Assembly: GCF_003073045.1 (NCBI RefSeq)
Contig: NC_037593.1
Location: 10,464,735 to 10,528,734, forward strand
From: Pomacea canaliculata
Taxonomy: Eukaryota > Mollusca > Gastropoda > Architaenioglossa > Ampullariidae
Direction of reading: 5' to 3'
DNA: 64,000 bases
Shown one piece after another: positions 12,422-25,019 of the stretch (position 1 is its first letter; the number at the start of each line of letters is the position of its first letter). The notes below the pieces were generated by a model that searched no databases, was not told the origin of the DNA, and was given only the letters and a program-made list of their open reading frames with translations. The position numbers and the translations under genes were made by a program.

Positions 12422-13845
12422 TTTGTAGCAGTTTCCCTGCACACGCGCACTTTCCTGTCAACAGGGTTAGCTGGGTCAACTCTTCCTGTTTTCGAAGTTC
12501 CCTCTCCGCTTGTCCCACCAACACGACAGATTTTTCTTTGTGCGTATATGTGCTCCTCATATAATTTTTGAGTTGAGGAGGAAATTGACTTTCAGACTCT
12601 ACAAGGTGTAATTCATGGGGATGAAGTGGGTTCACAAACCGTCATTTTCCCCCGAAAGAGAAAGTTGATCGTGTAGCACATCGCGAACTTGTATTACTGG
12701 ACTGCTGGCAGACGATTTTACCCCCCACCCCAGTTACCTACTAAAACGAGGCATGATACTATAAAGCTTCCGGTTTAGTCACATTCTTTGTTACGGCTCG
12801 CCGAGACTAACAGCCAAGAACTTCGCAAGAGGCTAAGCGTTCGTCTTGGCAGACAGACAGCAGTCCACTATGTTACATCACTTCTACTGATATCCATCCA
12901 CCGTGTCCATAAAGTAAATAAGAAACGAAATGAACTGGAAATCAAAATACTGAAATCTTTGCGACTTCGAAACTAATGAATTTCTTTATATGTCTGCGCT
13001 TGTCTTATAACGAATGTATCGTATTTCTGATGGGATAACCCTTAGACTTCTATGATTACGTGTGGGTTGACCTGCGATGAAAGGAAATGAACTCTTTGCA
13101 GGAGGGATAACTCTTAACTCACGACTGATTGCTGCGACGTCTGATGAAATATGAAAAACAAGGTTGTTATCGATATCTGCTCCTAAATTTTGTTGATTAA
13201 TTAATAAATTCCTTTGTGGTAAGTTTTTTGTTACACTGTTAAGTATGTGATTTTTTTAATACGGAAAATACTAATTTTGAGCTAGAAAGTATGCTTTGTA
13301 TCGTCACAGAACAAATTCTGGATTGGCAGACGCAACATTAAATAAGTAAACTTACCAATACAGTCGCAGTGATGTAAAATAATATATACACATTAGATAA
13401 ATTAGTCACGTTGTAAATACATAATTCTTGTAATAAAAGTCAGTATTAGAGAACATTATGGGCCGATGATCTTATAAAGTGAAATATTACAGCCAGCAGA
13501 CGTCAGATGTCTTCAAAACACATGCTGAGTGGTAACCACTGTACTACATGCTAATTATAAAAACCATTAAACAGTTCGTCATCCAGTCTTATTGTAAGAG
13601 CCATAAATAACTTATTATTTGCTTTTTTCTCGAATTTGCTAATCTATTTTGGTGTTGGTTTTAACAGTTTACCAGGTAATATTTCTCGAACTTAAAAAAA
13701 AAAAAATTAATTGCAGTGAATGTTCCAAAGAAAACTTTCAGTGAAAGAAAATAAAGAAACCACATAGACTGGTATTCCATATTTTTCAATAGGACATCAA
13801 AATAGTCTTACAGGAAGATTTATTTCCAAAAATCCAGTTTGCACA
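12422..13845. promoter_or_regulatory. divergent interval between NBN and EIF2B4
   Basis: The two genes start head to head 1.4 kb apart. The part next to NBN (12422-12780) is relatively GC-rich and should hold its promoter and 5' UTR; the part next to EIF2B4 is AT-rich. I see no TATA box at a convincing place, no open frame with domain support and no repeat family shared with the rest of the window. Confidence 0.5.
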
Positions 13846-16800
13846 ATGAGCAGTTCTACTGATACTGGTGCTGCTTCGGGGGATGGAATGCCATCTGGTG
13901 TTCCTAACAAAGAGGAAGATGGGAAGAAAGAGGCAACCAAACATACCTATAAAACAGGGCAGGACAGGGCATCAAGTGGCTCTAATAACACTGGCCAACG
14001 GCAGAAGAAACCTCGAGAGGGAGAGAAACAGAAACAGCCACCATTATCAGAGCAGAAACAGTCAGCCTCACCAGGGCAAAAGCAGCCGCAACCAGGGCAG
14101 AAGCAACAACAACCAGGGCAGAAGCAACAACAGTCAGGAGAGAAGAAGCCCTCCCAACAAGAAGACAAACAGGCAGGAGCGCAGAATGCAATTCTTAAAC
14201 AGCAAAACATGCAGAAAAAAGGTCAGGGTCAAGGGGAAGGATTTGCTTCTGGACAGGCCCAGGCTGATGGTGTGCAGCCAACTAAGAGTAAAGCAGAGCT
14301 GAGGGCTGAGAGAAGACTAAAGCAGGTAGGTGCTGTGCGTGTATGTTGTGTTCCTATAAAAGCTTGAGTTTCTGAGGGCATATATGTATAGTCATGCCTC
14401 ACATGCATGTATATATGTTCTTGTGTACGTAGGTGCACCCATACATACTTGTTATTATGCATTGTGTTTATAATTATTTCCAATAAGATTAAATATTTAT
14501 TTAAAAGATTCATTTCTTTGTCTCATATTAATCATACGATTTTAATTTGTGTTTGGTGTGTCAGTTTGTAGAGATAATCAAAATATGGCACATTGCTTTC
14601 ATTAGCTATTTTTTAAATTGCATAGCTAACAGTATTTCATTTCCTTGGTAAACAGTCTTTAAATATTTTAGTCTTTAATAGGTTTCCCACTGCCAAGTAA
14701 AGCTGTCATAAATAATTCTTTTGTATTTATTTATACTGTTTCAGTCTTGAATTTTGATTCTTCACACCTATTGCTTCCTTTCTTTAGGTTGTGTGCTAGT
14801 CCTATTTTCTGTATGCTGTTTTTAATCTCATGGTCCTTATAGTTCTCTGCTTTCTGCAGGAAGCGCAACGAGCAGCAAAATCCCAGAAGAAGTCAGAAGC
14901 CAGTACAGCACGTAAGACTTTTCTCTCATAATTTTCTCAGCACACACTCCACTTTATCATTCTATGATTTTGTGAGTTTTTAACAATTCTCCCTCTTACT
15001 TCCTCCACACACACAGTTTAGCTTTCATCTATACCTAATGCTTGTGCAAGGTTTTCCCCAAAATTCCACCTGCATCCAGAGACTATTTGCATCCATCTTT
15101 AGACGTCCACTCTGGGACAAAACTCAGAAAACTGTATGTACACTCAACTTTTGGTCTGTTCACAATAGGATTCTCTCTTATTCGATTATCATTTTAAGAA
15201 ACGTCTTACCATTGATAACTTTGCCTGTCTCTTTGATTTTATTTTGTGTGTTTAATTTTATTCCAGTTTTTGTTTTAATCGTGTATGAATGAGTGCACAG
15301 CTATATGCATGAGCAGACAGGCTAAATTATTCAGAATGCTTTTTTGTAAAGGATATAGCCTTTTTTTAGAGGTAGAAGGTGGCATACAATTATCATAGTT
15401 TACTGATGACACTTCATCAGAAGTGGCTGCTGCTGTCTTTATTACACACATGATCAAGGAATATTTCAAGCAATGTTTATTATTCCTTATATTTATCTTT
15501 TAACATCAACAATGTATTTAGAAGTATCATTGTACCTTATGTTTGCAAGCAGTTTTCTTTTGTGTTCAAATGTTGTAGAAGTTTTGCAATCTGTTTATGT
15601 TTTCTTCATTATGGTTCTTTTAATATCTTAAGTATGTAACCATTTTAAATGATAACTTTTTGTTTTTTTTTGTAGCTGCTTCAAAATCTGATAGCTTGCG
15701 TGTACCAGCTAAGGTTCTTGGTGATGACCCAGCTACTCAGAAGCGAGAGGCAAAAAAACTGGAGAAGCAGAATGTTCCACAGCGATTGAGTGTAAAGCGA
15801 AAGGATCCACATTTTAGTCACTTGCGACAGTATGAACGGGAGCTGAAGTAAGAATTGACTGTATTCTCACTGTCCACATGTTTTCATCTACATTATGTAG
15901 AAATAATGTTAATCTGTATTACAGATAATATTAGCACAAATTAGAAGATTCATATTAAGGAACAAAATAAGTTCTTGGAAAGATATTGATGTTCTACTTT
16001 TGGTATTAAATTCTGTGTGTCTTTTTACCACCACGAAGCTCCAACATTTAAAAACAGCTAATGACTAGTCATCAGCTTCAAGACATTTATACAACCCCCA
16101 TCCTCTTCCTAAAAAAATGTAAAAATAACAAAACAGAAGAACAAAAAAAAAGTAGCCCAAATCCTGTTGGTCAAGTTGACTGCTTGTTGCACAATTATTA
16201 ACATTTGAACATGCACAGTTAAGTGATAGATTAACAAATATATATATAGATCTACTTTACATGCATGAGTATAACTTTTTATGGATTATGATAAAACTAA
16301 TCAAATGTGTGTCTATTGAGGCTGGACAAATTAACCATGAACTAAATTGACCAGATAAATACAACCATGATTTAAAGACAATTTGACCTCTGGCAAGACT
16401 AAATTGACCATGTCATGAGCAAATCTATCATGGTAAAAAAACAGTGGGTTTCTCAGCCTTCTAGCAACCAGCTTCATAAACTGAAGCTTCCAGACAATGC
16501 TATTCTGGAAAAACTGAAATAAACAAGTAACTTTCAAAAATTGATTTAGTGCTTATTTTAATGGTCATATCTCCATTAGGCCATCAAATTGGCTTGCTGG
16601 TTTCTAAGGGTTAAACTCTGCTTAGTGTCACAGTTTTTTAAAAAAAATTCTAAGTCACTTATCCCTTAATCTATAATACAAAATCTGTTAATATTGTCAT
16701 ACAGGTGGAATTTTTTAAATAAACAAACTCATATTTGGTCTGATTTTAGTATATAATGTAGACAGCAAAAACAGCAGTCTAGGTGTACAGGTTAGCATAG

Positions 16801-19800
16801 TACTCTTTGATGTTAATGTAGGTTATGCCTTTTTATTCACCCACCACCTATACTATGTGTTTATCAGACTTCCAGCCTGTGGAACACTCCATCCAGACAT
16901 TTTGCGGCTTGGCTTAGAGTACTTTGAGGGCTTTCTGCAAGGATCCAATGCTCGAGCTCTTGGCCTGCTGGCAGCTTTTCATGAGGTAAGCAACAATCTT
17001 GTAGGATATGACAAATGCTTATGTTCAAGGGAAATGAATAGCTGAGGGATTAAACCATCAACGTCTGAGCTGGAGGTGTGCACAATAGTAGATTCCATAC
17101 CTCTGTGGTGCAGTATACCTCTTCCACCTGACCCAGCTATTGATGGGCACCTGATACCTCAGAGGTTGGGCAAGAAGAACCAGTGATAAGCGCACCTTTT
17201 TATCAAAAAAAAAAAAAAAAATCTGGCATACTGATAAGTGCAGTCTTGCCTCATTTTCCAGTTCTTAAAGGTTACTGGACAACCTTTACCTTGAAGCTGC
17301 ACATGTTTTTGAAGAGTCACTTTAATTGGGCAGAGCTATAACTTGAAACACCTATAAATTTGTTAATTTACTTTTATGTTAAAATAATGCTCTTAAAAAA
17401 CAAATAATTCTTTTCTTTGTCATCTTTGCCTTCACTTGGTCGAGCTTATTCTGTCATTATTGCGCTTGACTTAAGATTTATAGGGAAGCTAGCTCGCCAG
17501 GTAAGAGCAATCAATCAATGCGCATGTACTGTGGTAGATAAGGACAGTCTTTTAAAATACACTATTTATATTTTTGAAGATTATTTTTGCAAAACATCAC
17601 AATAAAGCACAATCAGTCACAACAATTTTATAAGCATGTAATGACTTCTGGGGAAAATGTCATTTATGAATAATTGACGATGTGCGCTGGTAAAGCAACA
17701 ATAATGAAAAGGGGGAAAGAAGTGTCATTTCGACCAAAAACCATATCGCCTGGGATATAACGACCCCACTGTGACCATACCATCCCATGTAAGACCACAT
17801 CAATCGTTCCCATTACTGACAGTCCAATCGAGTTAGTTCCAGGCTGAATGAATACCCAAGCAGTGACACATGTTTTATATTAATTGGTACATTTAACAAG
17901 AACCTACTGACTAAAGAAAGAATGATGATCACAGATGCTTTTTAAAAAATTGATCAAAGAAAAAATCGCGTTTATCTACCACTAAGAGAGTTTAACCAAA
18001 CGTCTGTATATATATATATTTTCATTTACTATGATCCTCTAAACTAAAGAATAATGATGATGAGGCTTTTTTCAAAAAAAAGATGATTTAAGAGAAAGCA
18101 CTTTATGCACTATTGTGTGATTTATTCTCTGAGCGTGCATTGTCAAGCTATATTTTAAGGTATAATAATAGAGATAATGCTTATAAAGTGAAATAGGTGA
18201 ACATTTTTTGGGTTATAAGTAAGAGGGGGGGGGGTGTCAAAATGAGAAAGGTCTTAATAAGGTTTTACTGTAAAAATGGCAGCTAAGCTAGATATCATGT
18301 GATAGATTCATATTGAAAAAATAGTTTTGTCCTGTTTACATACAATGTCAGAGCAATGAATGTGCCAGTTTGTGATTAATTTGAGTATTAACTTCAGTAA
18401 TTGATGGTCAAATAAACTTACTGCTGTGGTTGAATTAGTAAATGGTCGAATTGCCTGGTGATCATATTTACAGTAGGAATGCACAGAGTAGTTGTAGATA
18501 TTGAAAGCAGCAATTTTTTTTCTTTCTTGTCATATTGTACAGCAAGTTATTGTTATAGTAATTTGGATTAAATGCTCATCACCAGGTGATCTTGTCATAC
18601 TCTACACCTCAAAACAAAGATCTCTCCCGTGATCTGGAGGCACGCATCAAACCCTATATATCGTAAATATCTTTATGTTATTTACTTGTGGAAAGTTACA
18701 TTTTATTACGACCATTCAGTGAATAAATACAGCCATGTAGGTGGTTTTCAGGCATCAAAACCACTGAGGAATTATTGTCCAGTATAAAGTTGAGGGTAAT
18801 TGGCAATAATTCATTTTGCTTTTCTGTTTTTCTTTTATGTTGAATAAAGCAAGTCAGGACTCTAAATATTACCATAGTGCAAGTACTTGCAGAAAGCAAA
18901 TAAAGTCCTTTACTGTCAGAAAACTTTGATTACGAGTCCTTCTTACAATTACAAGGTAAAAGACATTTTGTCCAAAGTTCCTTTGAAAATACTTTCTGTA
19001 ATATTTATGAGGCTCAGTAAATTTGAATGAGCAAGCATGTTTCATATCCTGATGTTTGATATTTGTGTTGATGTATTTGTGCAGATTTTTGGACATCTGC
19101 CGTCCATTGTCTGTAAGCATGGGAAATGCCATCAAATTTATCAAGTGGCAGATAGCACATGTAGCTCATGATGTCTCTGATAAGGAGGTTTGTTTATAAT
19201 ATTTTATTTGACCTTGTTTTAAGTGAAAGGGGTTGATTGATTTTAAGGAAAGATTCCGTAAAGTATTTTGTTGTTGCATTAGGTGGGTTAATTACCTATT
19301 TCTCAATGAGGGTTTTTCCTTTTTTTTTAAAAAAAAGAGGGAGAGAGGGAGGTTTTGGATTTAAAAATGTTCTTAACAGCTTAGCACAGGTTAGTTCTGG
19401 ACTCTTATTCATAAAGCATGTTACCCTCCCTGAGGTGGGTAGATTGGCTAACTGGAGATAACAGGTCAAACCCGATAATCATGGACTTGGGGTAGACTTG
19501 CCGAAATTGTTTTAGCAGCTAATATTGTTTCCTGTTCCAATAACTTTATTCCATTTAGGATAAATGTGGCAGATATCATGAATGATTTAGTTCAACTTGA
19601 GAGAACACTAAATTTTTGTAGAACTAACAAACTGGGTAGATAAATGATCCAGAACTTTTTGGTAAGTAGTCAATATAATTGATAATCGGAGAGTAGCAGA
19701 CAGTGTAAAAAAGCAAAACTTAAATAGATTTATTTATTCTAACCATATGATGTTTCTTTAGTAAGTATTAGATGACAAAAATATTTCATTCAGAAACAAA

Positions 19801-22800
19801 TGACTTGCAGAGAAAACCAAAATACACAATGTTAACTGCAAAGTTCATGTCACAGACTGTATTACTTCCTTCTTTCTCTGGGCATTGTTTACACATAGTA
19901 ATCAGGAAGGCAGTTGGGGACACATTGTGATTTCTTTAGCTTCTGATTTTTGAAAACACATTTCTAGAAAGAGGGGAATTTCTGGACCCTCTGTCAGTAT
20001 GATAGGGGATAAATAGGCATAAAGGTGTTGAATAAATGCACATTGTGCAAATATAGTAGTGTTTTATCTGTTTATTGTACAGTATCAATTAAAAAAAATG
20101 AACAAAATTTTTAATTGCATAGAATGGCTGCAATGAAGCTTAAATATATAGATTAAAAAACTTGTTGAGCCATTTTTCTCGAAAGATATTTTGCCAGTCT
20201 CTTCTGTGGCAGATAGCTTTTAAGTTTCAGTTTTAGGCTGGAGGTCAGTCACTGATGGTGTAGGCCTAGTGATAAAGAATCCAAACTCAGCTTTTGCTGC
20301 TTTCTTTGGCTGCACTTAGTCTCTTTATTTTCTTGATGTTTTGTGGTTTTCACTGGTGCTGGTTGTTGGATGTTTGTCATCCTTATTTTCTTTTTGTGTC
20401 AGTGACAATGGCCAACCATAAGTGTCGGTACAAACTATAGTATTTATTCCACATGTGATTGACTGTTTTTTTTAGTTTAGTTTAGTTTATTCCTTGTTGC
20501 TCCTTTGAGGAGCATAGGGCCGCAACAACACCTTGCCAGCGGACCCGGTTTTGGGCAGCCCCCTTCAGTTGGGCAACTTTTTTTTATAGCTGAGGATAAT
20601 CTCACAAGCATATATGTAATGCCATGGTAAACCATACACACAACCAGAACACTTGTATGTGATGATACTGCAGAGTGACTATTCCTTGTTTTTATAGCCT
20701 AAGTCACAACAGTATGTTTAAAACTTCCAGACAATTTTAACAATGTGATTTTCTTTCTTAACATGCTATTAACCCTAGTTTTACATGAACTTAATCACCG
20801 ACTTGGAACATGGGAAGATCCACAGATTGCTTAATATCAAGGCAGTATCATGTACAGTGTTACGCTGTTCTCTTTTTAACCTCATTTTTTTGTCATCAGC
20901 TTTTGGTTATAATAAAGCACGAGTTTGTGGTCTGTAAACTTCTTTCATCGTATGCTGTTACCATGATTGTCTCATCTGGTTTTAGTAGCTGAAGCCTGCA
21001 GACATGCATTTTGGAAAGTTGTTCATAAGAATATCAATAAAGGTGTTCTGCAGTATGTTTTGAATGTTCTGTTCAACGACAGTGCTACTGCTAATGTATT
21101 TTGGACAGGCCAAGGAACGACTTATTTCGCAGATTGATGAGTATGTGAGAAAGATTGACCTGGCTTCATCTGCCATTGTAAATTGTTCAAAGAGTAAACT
21201 TACTGATGGAGATGTCGTCATTGTCTATGGCTGGTAAGTCAATTAAAAAAAAAATTATATTGTGTGTGTATATATATATAAAAGCTTATATACAAATGTG
21301 TGGGCAAATATCAGATTTAGCTTCAGGTGTCGAAACACAAAGACTGACTAGCTAACCTTCTAAATGCCAAGACTTTTTGTACAACTGAATGATGTATAAT
21401 TTGTCATTTCTGCCACAGAACTTACAAACTACTTCTAAAGGAATCTGCATCTGATTATATGGCAAATGCTCTGATTTAAATCTGTTTCAGTTCCTCTCTT
21501 ATCTACAGAATCCTCTGCTCAGCCAGAAAATCTGTTAATTTTCGTGTCATTGTTGTTGATGGAAGACCAAGATGTGAAGGTGTGTTTACATATAGTTAGT
21601 TTTAAACCTATGATTAATTTTTTTTTTCTTTGCCTTAGGTCTTTGTTTATGCATACTTTTATCAGATAAAGTGTTGTGATAATTCTGTCAAAGACTCATT
21701 CACTTAAGATATGGCTGGAATGGTAAAAAAAGTCCTTTGTCTTTATTACTGCTGCATTTTGATGGTAGACTGTTGGCCAACTCTGACACTTAGAATATGG
21801 AAATTAATTTTTTAAATTTAAACAGTATGTGTTAAAAATGTTAACATTTTTTAAAGGTAAGAAAATGATTCAGCACATGGTAAAGGAAGGAATAAAATGT
21901 TCATACACAACCATCAGCAATGTGAACTATGTTATGCAGGAGGTAAGCAGACTGTTTCTTTTGATTTAATTTGGAATGTTACTTTGAATAGCTGCAGCTG
22001 GTGCAGGGGTGGGGGCAGGTAAGTGACACTATGTGTGCTCTGTAGTTTTCAGTTATCAGTTTTCAGTTAACATGGTAGACGTGTGAGAGTAACCTGCTCC
22101 CATCATCTCATGCTTGAGGTGGTACCTGTTCTATGTGTGTTCTGTGTGCTGCAGAGTGCATCTACAAAGCCAAAGTAACACACTTTCAGTCCTAGATAAC
22201 TTGCACCTCTTCCAAGAGTGACAAGCAATTGAATGACTGGATGTACCAAAGCAGCACCACTGCACCATTAATGCAATTAATTCTGTCATCGCCTATGTTA
22301 CTCCATTCTTTCTGCATCATTTCTGAGGACTTTGTTAGTACTATTGTCCATCCTTCCATTCCTTTGTACCCTATGTCCTGTTTGTATCTCAAGCACATCG
22401 ATCATGCTCCTTTATAAGCATGATCCTGTGCTGTATAAATCATTTGCTTATTTTCATAGATATGTTCATTTTTAGGTTGAAGAAATTTGATTATATAGCT
22501 CCTCATTGCAGCTTTATTTGCCATATTGTCAGACATCTTTTTCCACTTGTTTGTGAACTTTTACTGCAGGCAACCAAAGTCTTACTCGGAGCTCATGCAC
22601 TGATGGCAAATGGGTGTGTGAAGTCCAGATCAGGGACATCTCTTGTCATCATGGAGGCCAATGCAAACAATGTTCCAGTCTTAGTGTGTTGCGAGACATA
22701 CAAATTCTGCGAGAAGTCTCAGGCTGATGCTTTTGTCTTCAATGAGCTGGGTGAGCAAGGTTCACAGTGAAAGATCAAACTATAATCTGTGGTCAACAAG

Positions 22801-23324
22801 TCAAAGTTATGTAATATCAGCAGTCAATATTATATGTGTCTGTCATATTCATAGTCTTTATAAATCCATATCAGCTTTAAAGACATTTTTTTTTTTTGGG
22901 AGACGGGGGACACCAGCTCAGCATTCAGGGATGTAGGGCTCACTGTTGAAGAGCATTGTGTTAAAAGGAATTTTTGTCCTCTAGAAATTACAGCCCGTTG
23001 GCAGATCCTTTAAGTATCATGAGACCAGAGCAGTTTCTTTGCTTGCGGTTTTGATGTGCTCTGTTTCAGCTTGACTTTTGCCAAACCCTGAAATCTTCCT
23101 TTCCTTTGTTGTTCTTTGCAGGAGATCCTGATAGCCTTGTCAAAGTTGGAAACAGAAAATCGGTATTAGCACAATGTCAAGACAACACGAACCTCTTCCT
23201 GGTGAACCTGGCATATGATGTGACACCTCCAGAGCTTGTGTCTGTGGTCATCACAGAGCTTGGTATGATCCCCTGTACATCTGTTCCTGTGGTTCTACGA
23301 AAGCAAGCTTTCAGTGAAACATGA
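13846..23324 (+). CDS. EIF2B4: translation initiation factor eIF2B subunit delta
   Basis: Regulatory subunit of eIF2B, the cytosolic guanine-nucleotide exchange factor that recycles eIF2 and is the target of the integrated stress response. Exons: 13846-14325, 14860-14911, 15676-15847, 16868-16985, 18586-18662, 19085-19187, 21109-21233, 21491-21579, 21857-21942, 22570-22750, 23122-23324; all phases fit, 561 residues (human 523). The N-terminal ~150 residues are a Gln/Lys-rich low-complexity region ending in the conserved [12 protein letters not shown] block. The rest is the IF-2B fold: [74 protein letters not shown] and YDVTPPELV, ending close to the human C terminus. A 24-bp tandem repeat (14065-14150) expands the PGQKQQQ segment. 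Introns after exons 4 and 6 exceed 1.5 kb; the latter contains a LINE remnant. Confidence 0.97.
17060..17221 (+). repeat. possible SINE-like insertion with A tail
   Basis: In EIF2B4 intron 4, a ~145-bp moderately GC-rich segment sits in AT-rich intron DNA and ends in a run of about 17 A residues (17205-17221). The abrupt composition change plus a terminal A run is what a short retroposed copy looks like. I could not place target-site repeats or a clear A/B box, so this stays tentative. Confidence 0.25.
20471..20577 (-). mobile_element. RTE-type LINE 3' end, solo fragment
   Basis: In EIF2B4 intron 6. Read on the minus strand it ends GGCCCTATGCTCCTC.AAGGAGCAACAAGGAATAAA followed by a (CTAAA)n tail. 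The same 3' block caps the coding LINE copy at 48974-49650 and recurs at 26461-26507, so this is a severely 5'-truncated copy of one family. It lies antisense to the host gene. Confidence 0.75.
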
Positions 23325-25019
23325 TTTTGGTTTTTTCTTGTTTCCTGGAATGTAATGAGCCCTCATCAACATGTGAATACTTGTTTGAGTTCCAGTTCCT
23401 TTTGTGCTTTGAGTGTATCCTGAAATGTGGCAAGCATGATGGACATATAATGAAGTTTATCACAGGTAATAATGTTACCTTGCATTGGGCAGGCCAGCAT
23501 CAACTATTAATCTTAAAGCCGCTTGGTCTTTTGTCACAATTTCCCGTTGGCAAAGCATGCGAATTAAGAATGCCTTTTTCAGCAATACTGCCATTGACCA
23601 GAATTGTACCTGCATGTCAGAATTACAGTCTTTTCCAACCTTCGTTTATTTGTGTGGAGTATTTTCCAAAGTTTGTTGTTACAAAAATTTGTGTTTCGTT
23701 TAAGCATGCTTGATTGCAGGTTGTCTAGGCTGCAGCCAGAAGTTCTTGGAAATGAATGTGTTAATAAGACATTAAAAAGGTAGCTAACATACACTAGAGA
23801 CATTACAAGGAGATACTTCCTTTTCTTTTGAAATATTAAATAGATTTTTTTAAATACAAATTTTAATTTGTTACAAAACCAGTTGAATAAGTACGTAGTA
23901 ATGGCATTTTTACATTTAAAACAACCCATGAAATTTATCACACACAGCGAGACATACAGTTCTCCATTGGCGAGACAACTGTTTTAGCATAGCTCCAGAC
24001 CTTTGCCATTGTCTTGCTTCAAATCTTAGGCTTCTGGTTAATAATGAAATGGTACAAAATACATTCTGATTCCGACATGTGTTTAATAACTATATCTGTG
24101 CTGTGATGTCTGGCATCAGTTCAGCTTCAACAGTAAATTAGCATACATTCTCAACACTTTCAACATGACAAAAATTTTTCAATGGTCAGATAGGATTTAA
24201 GCAATTATAATAATGATGATAGTTATCATCAGCATCACAACTTTAACAATTATATAATGCCAGCTGTGCAGAAGAAGACAAAACCTAAAACATGGGTGAC
24301 TATTAACAATGCTCCACAAACCACTTGATCCACTGATGACAGCTGTGTAGTACTACTACCACTACAGTAACACCATTGTGGATCATCATGCACCAGATCA
24401 ATCTGCCACTGTATCAATCAGTTCAGTATGGTACTACACAGCATCATTTATCTGCTGTTTCTGAGCTTTCATGTTTTCAGTTTAGTCCACTCGCCTTAGT
24501 AGCATACTGTAAATGACTAGTGTTTTGTGTCCAGTTCCTGCTCATGGCTGCAGAAAATGGATTTGCTTTCAGCCTTGCCCTTGGCACAGTCTCATGAGAG
24601 GGTGAAATCTTGTTTAGCATGCCAAGAGGTTTGATGAAGTGGAAGACTTCCTGAATTATCTTAAGATACAATTATTTCTTCAGTATATTTCGGAAAGAAA
24701 GTACAGATCGCATCTGAACTAAAGACAATAGATTTTATTATTCTACTTACACACAGCACTACATTATTTCTTTTGCCACAGGTAATAATTGCAGCTACCC
24801 TGAAGTCTTGCTGAAGACATCCCAAGCAAGCGTATATCTTGACCAGTAATTTTGAACAGCACCACCAACAACATTGTATAGTAGTTCAAAAATATAACTA
24901 GTGAGATTTCAAGCCATAGAGCTATATCAAAGCAACACCCCCATAAGCTTATGCCATGATTGTCTCCCCACCAGTCACCTGGCTGATGTGCTGCCTTCCT
25001 ATGCAGCTGTCCACACCAC
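23325..25019. other. convergent 3' interval, EIF2B4 and SNX17
   Basis: Contains the 3' UTRs of two genes that converge. No open frame here has domain support. The stretch is AT-rich with several ATTAAA/AATAAA-like hexamers; the clearest signal belongs to SNX17 (24734-24739). No mobile element recognised. Confidence 0.6.
24734..24739 (-). terminator. candidate SNX17 poly(A) signal
   Basis: AATAAA on the minus strand about 285 bases after the SNX17 stop codon, a usual distance for a short 3' UTR. Confidence 0.5.
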
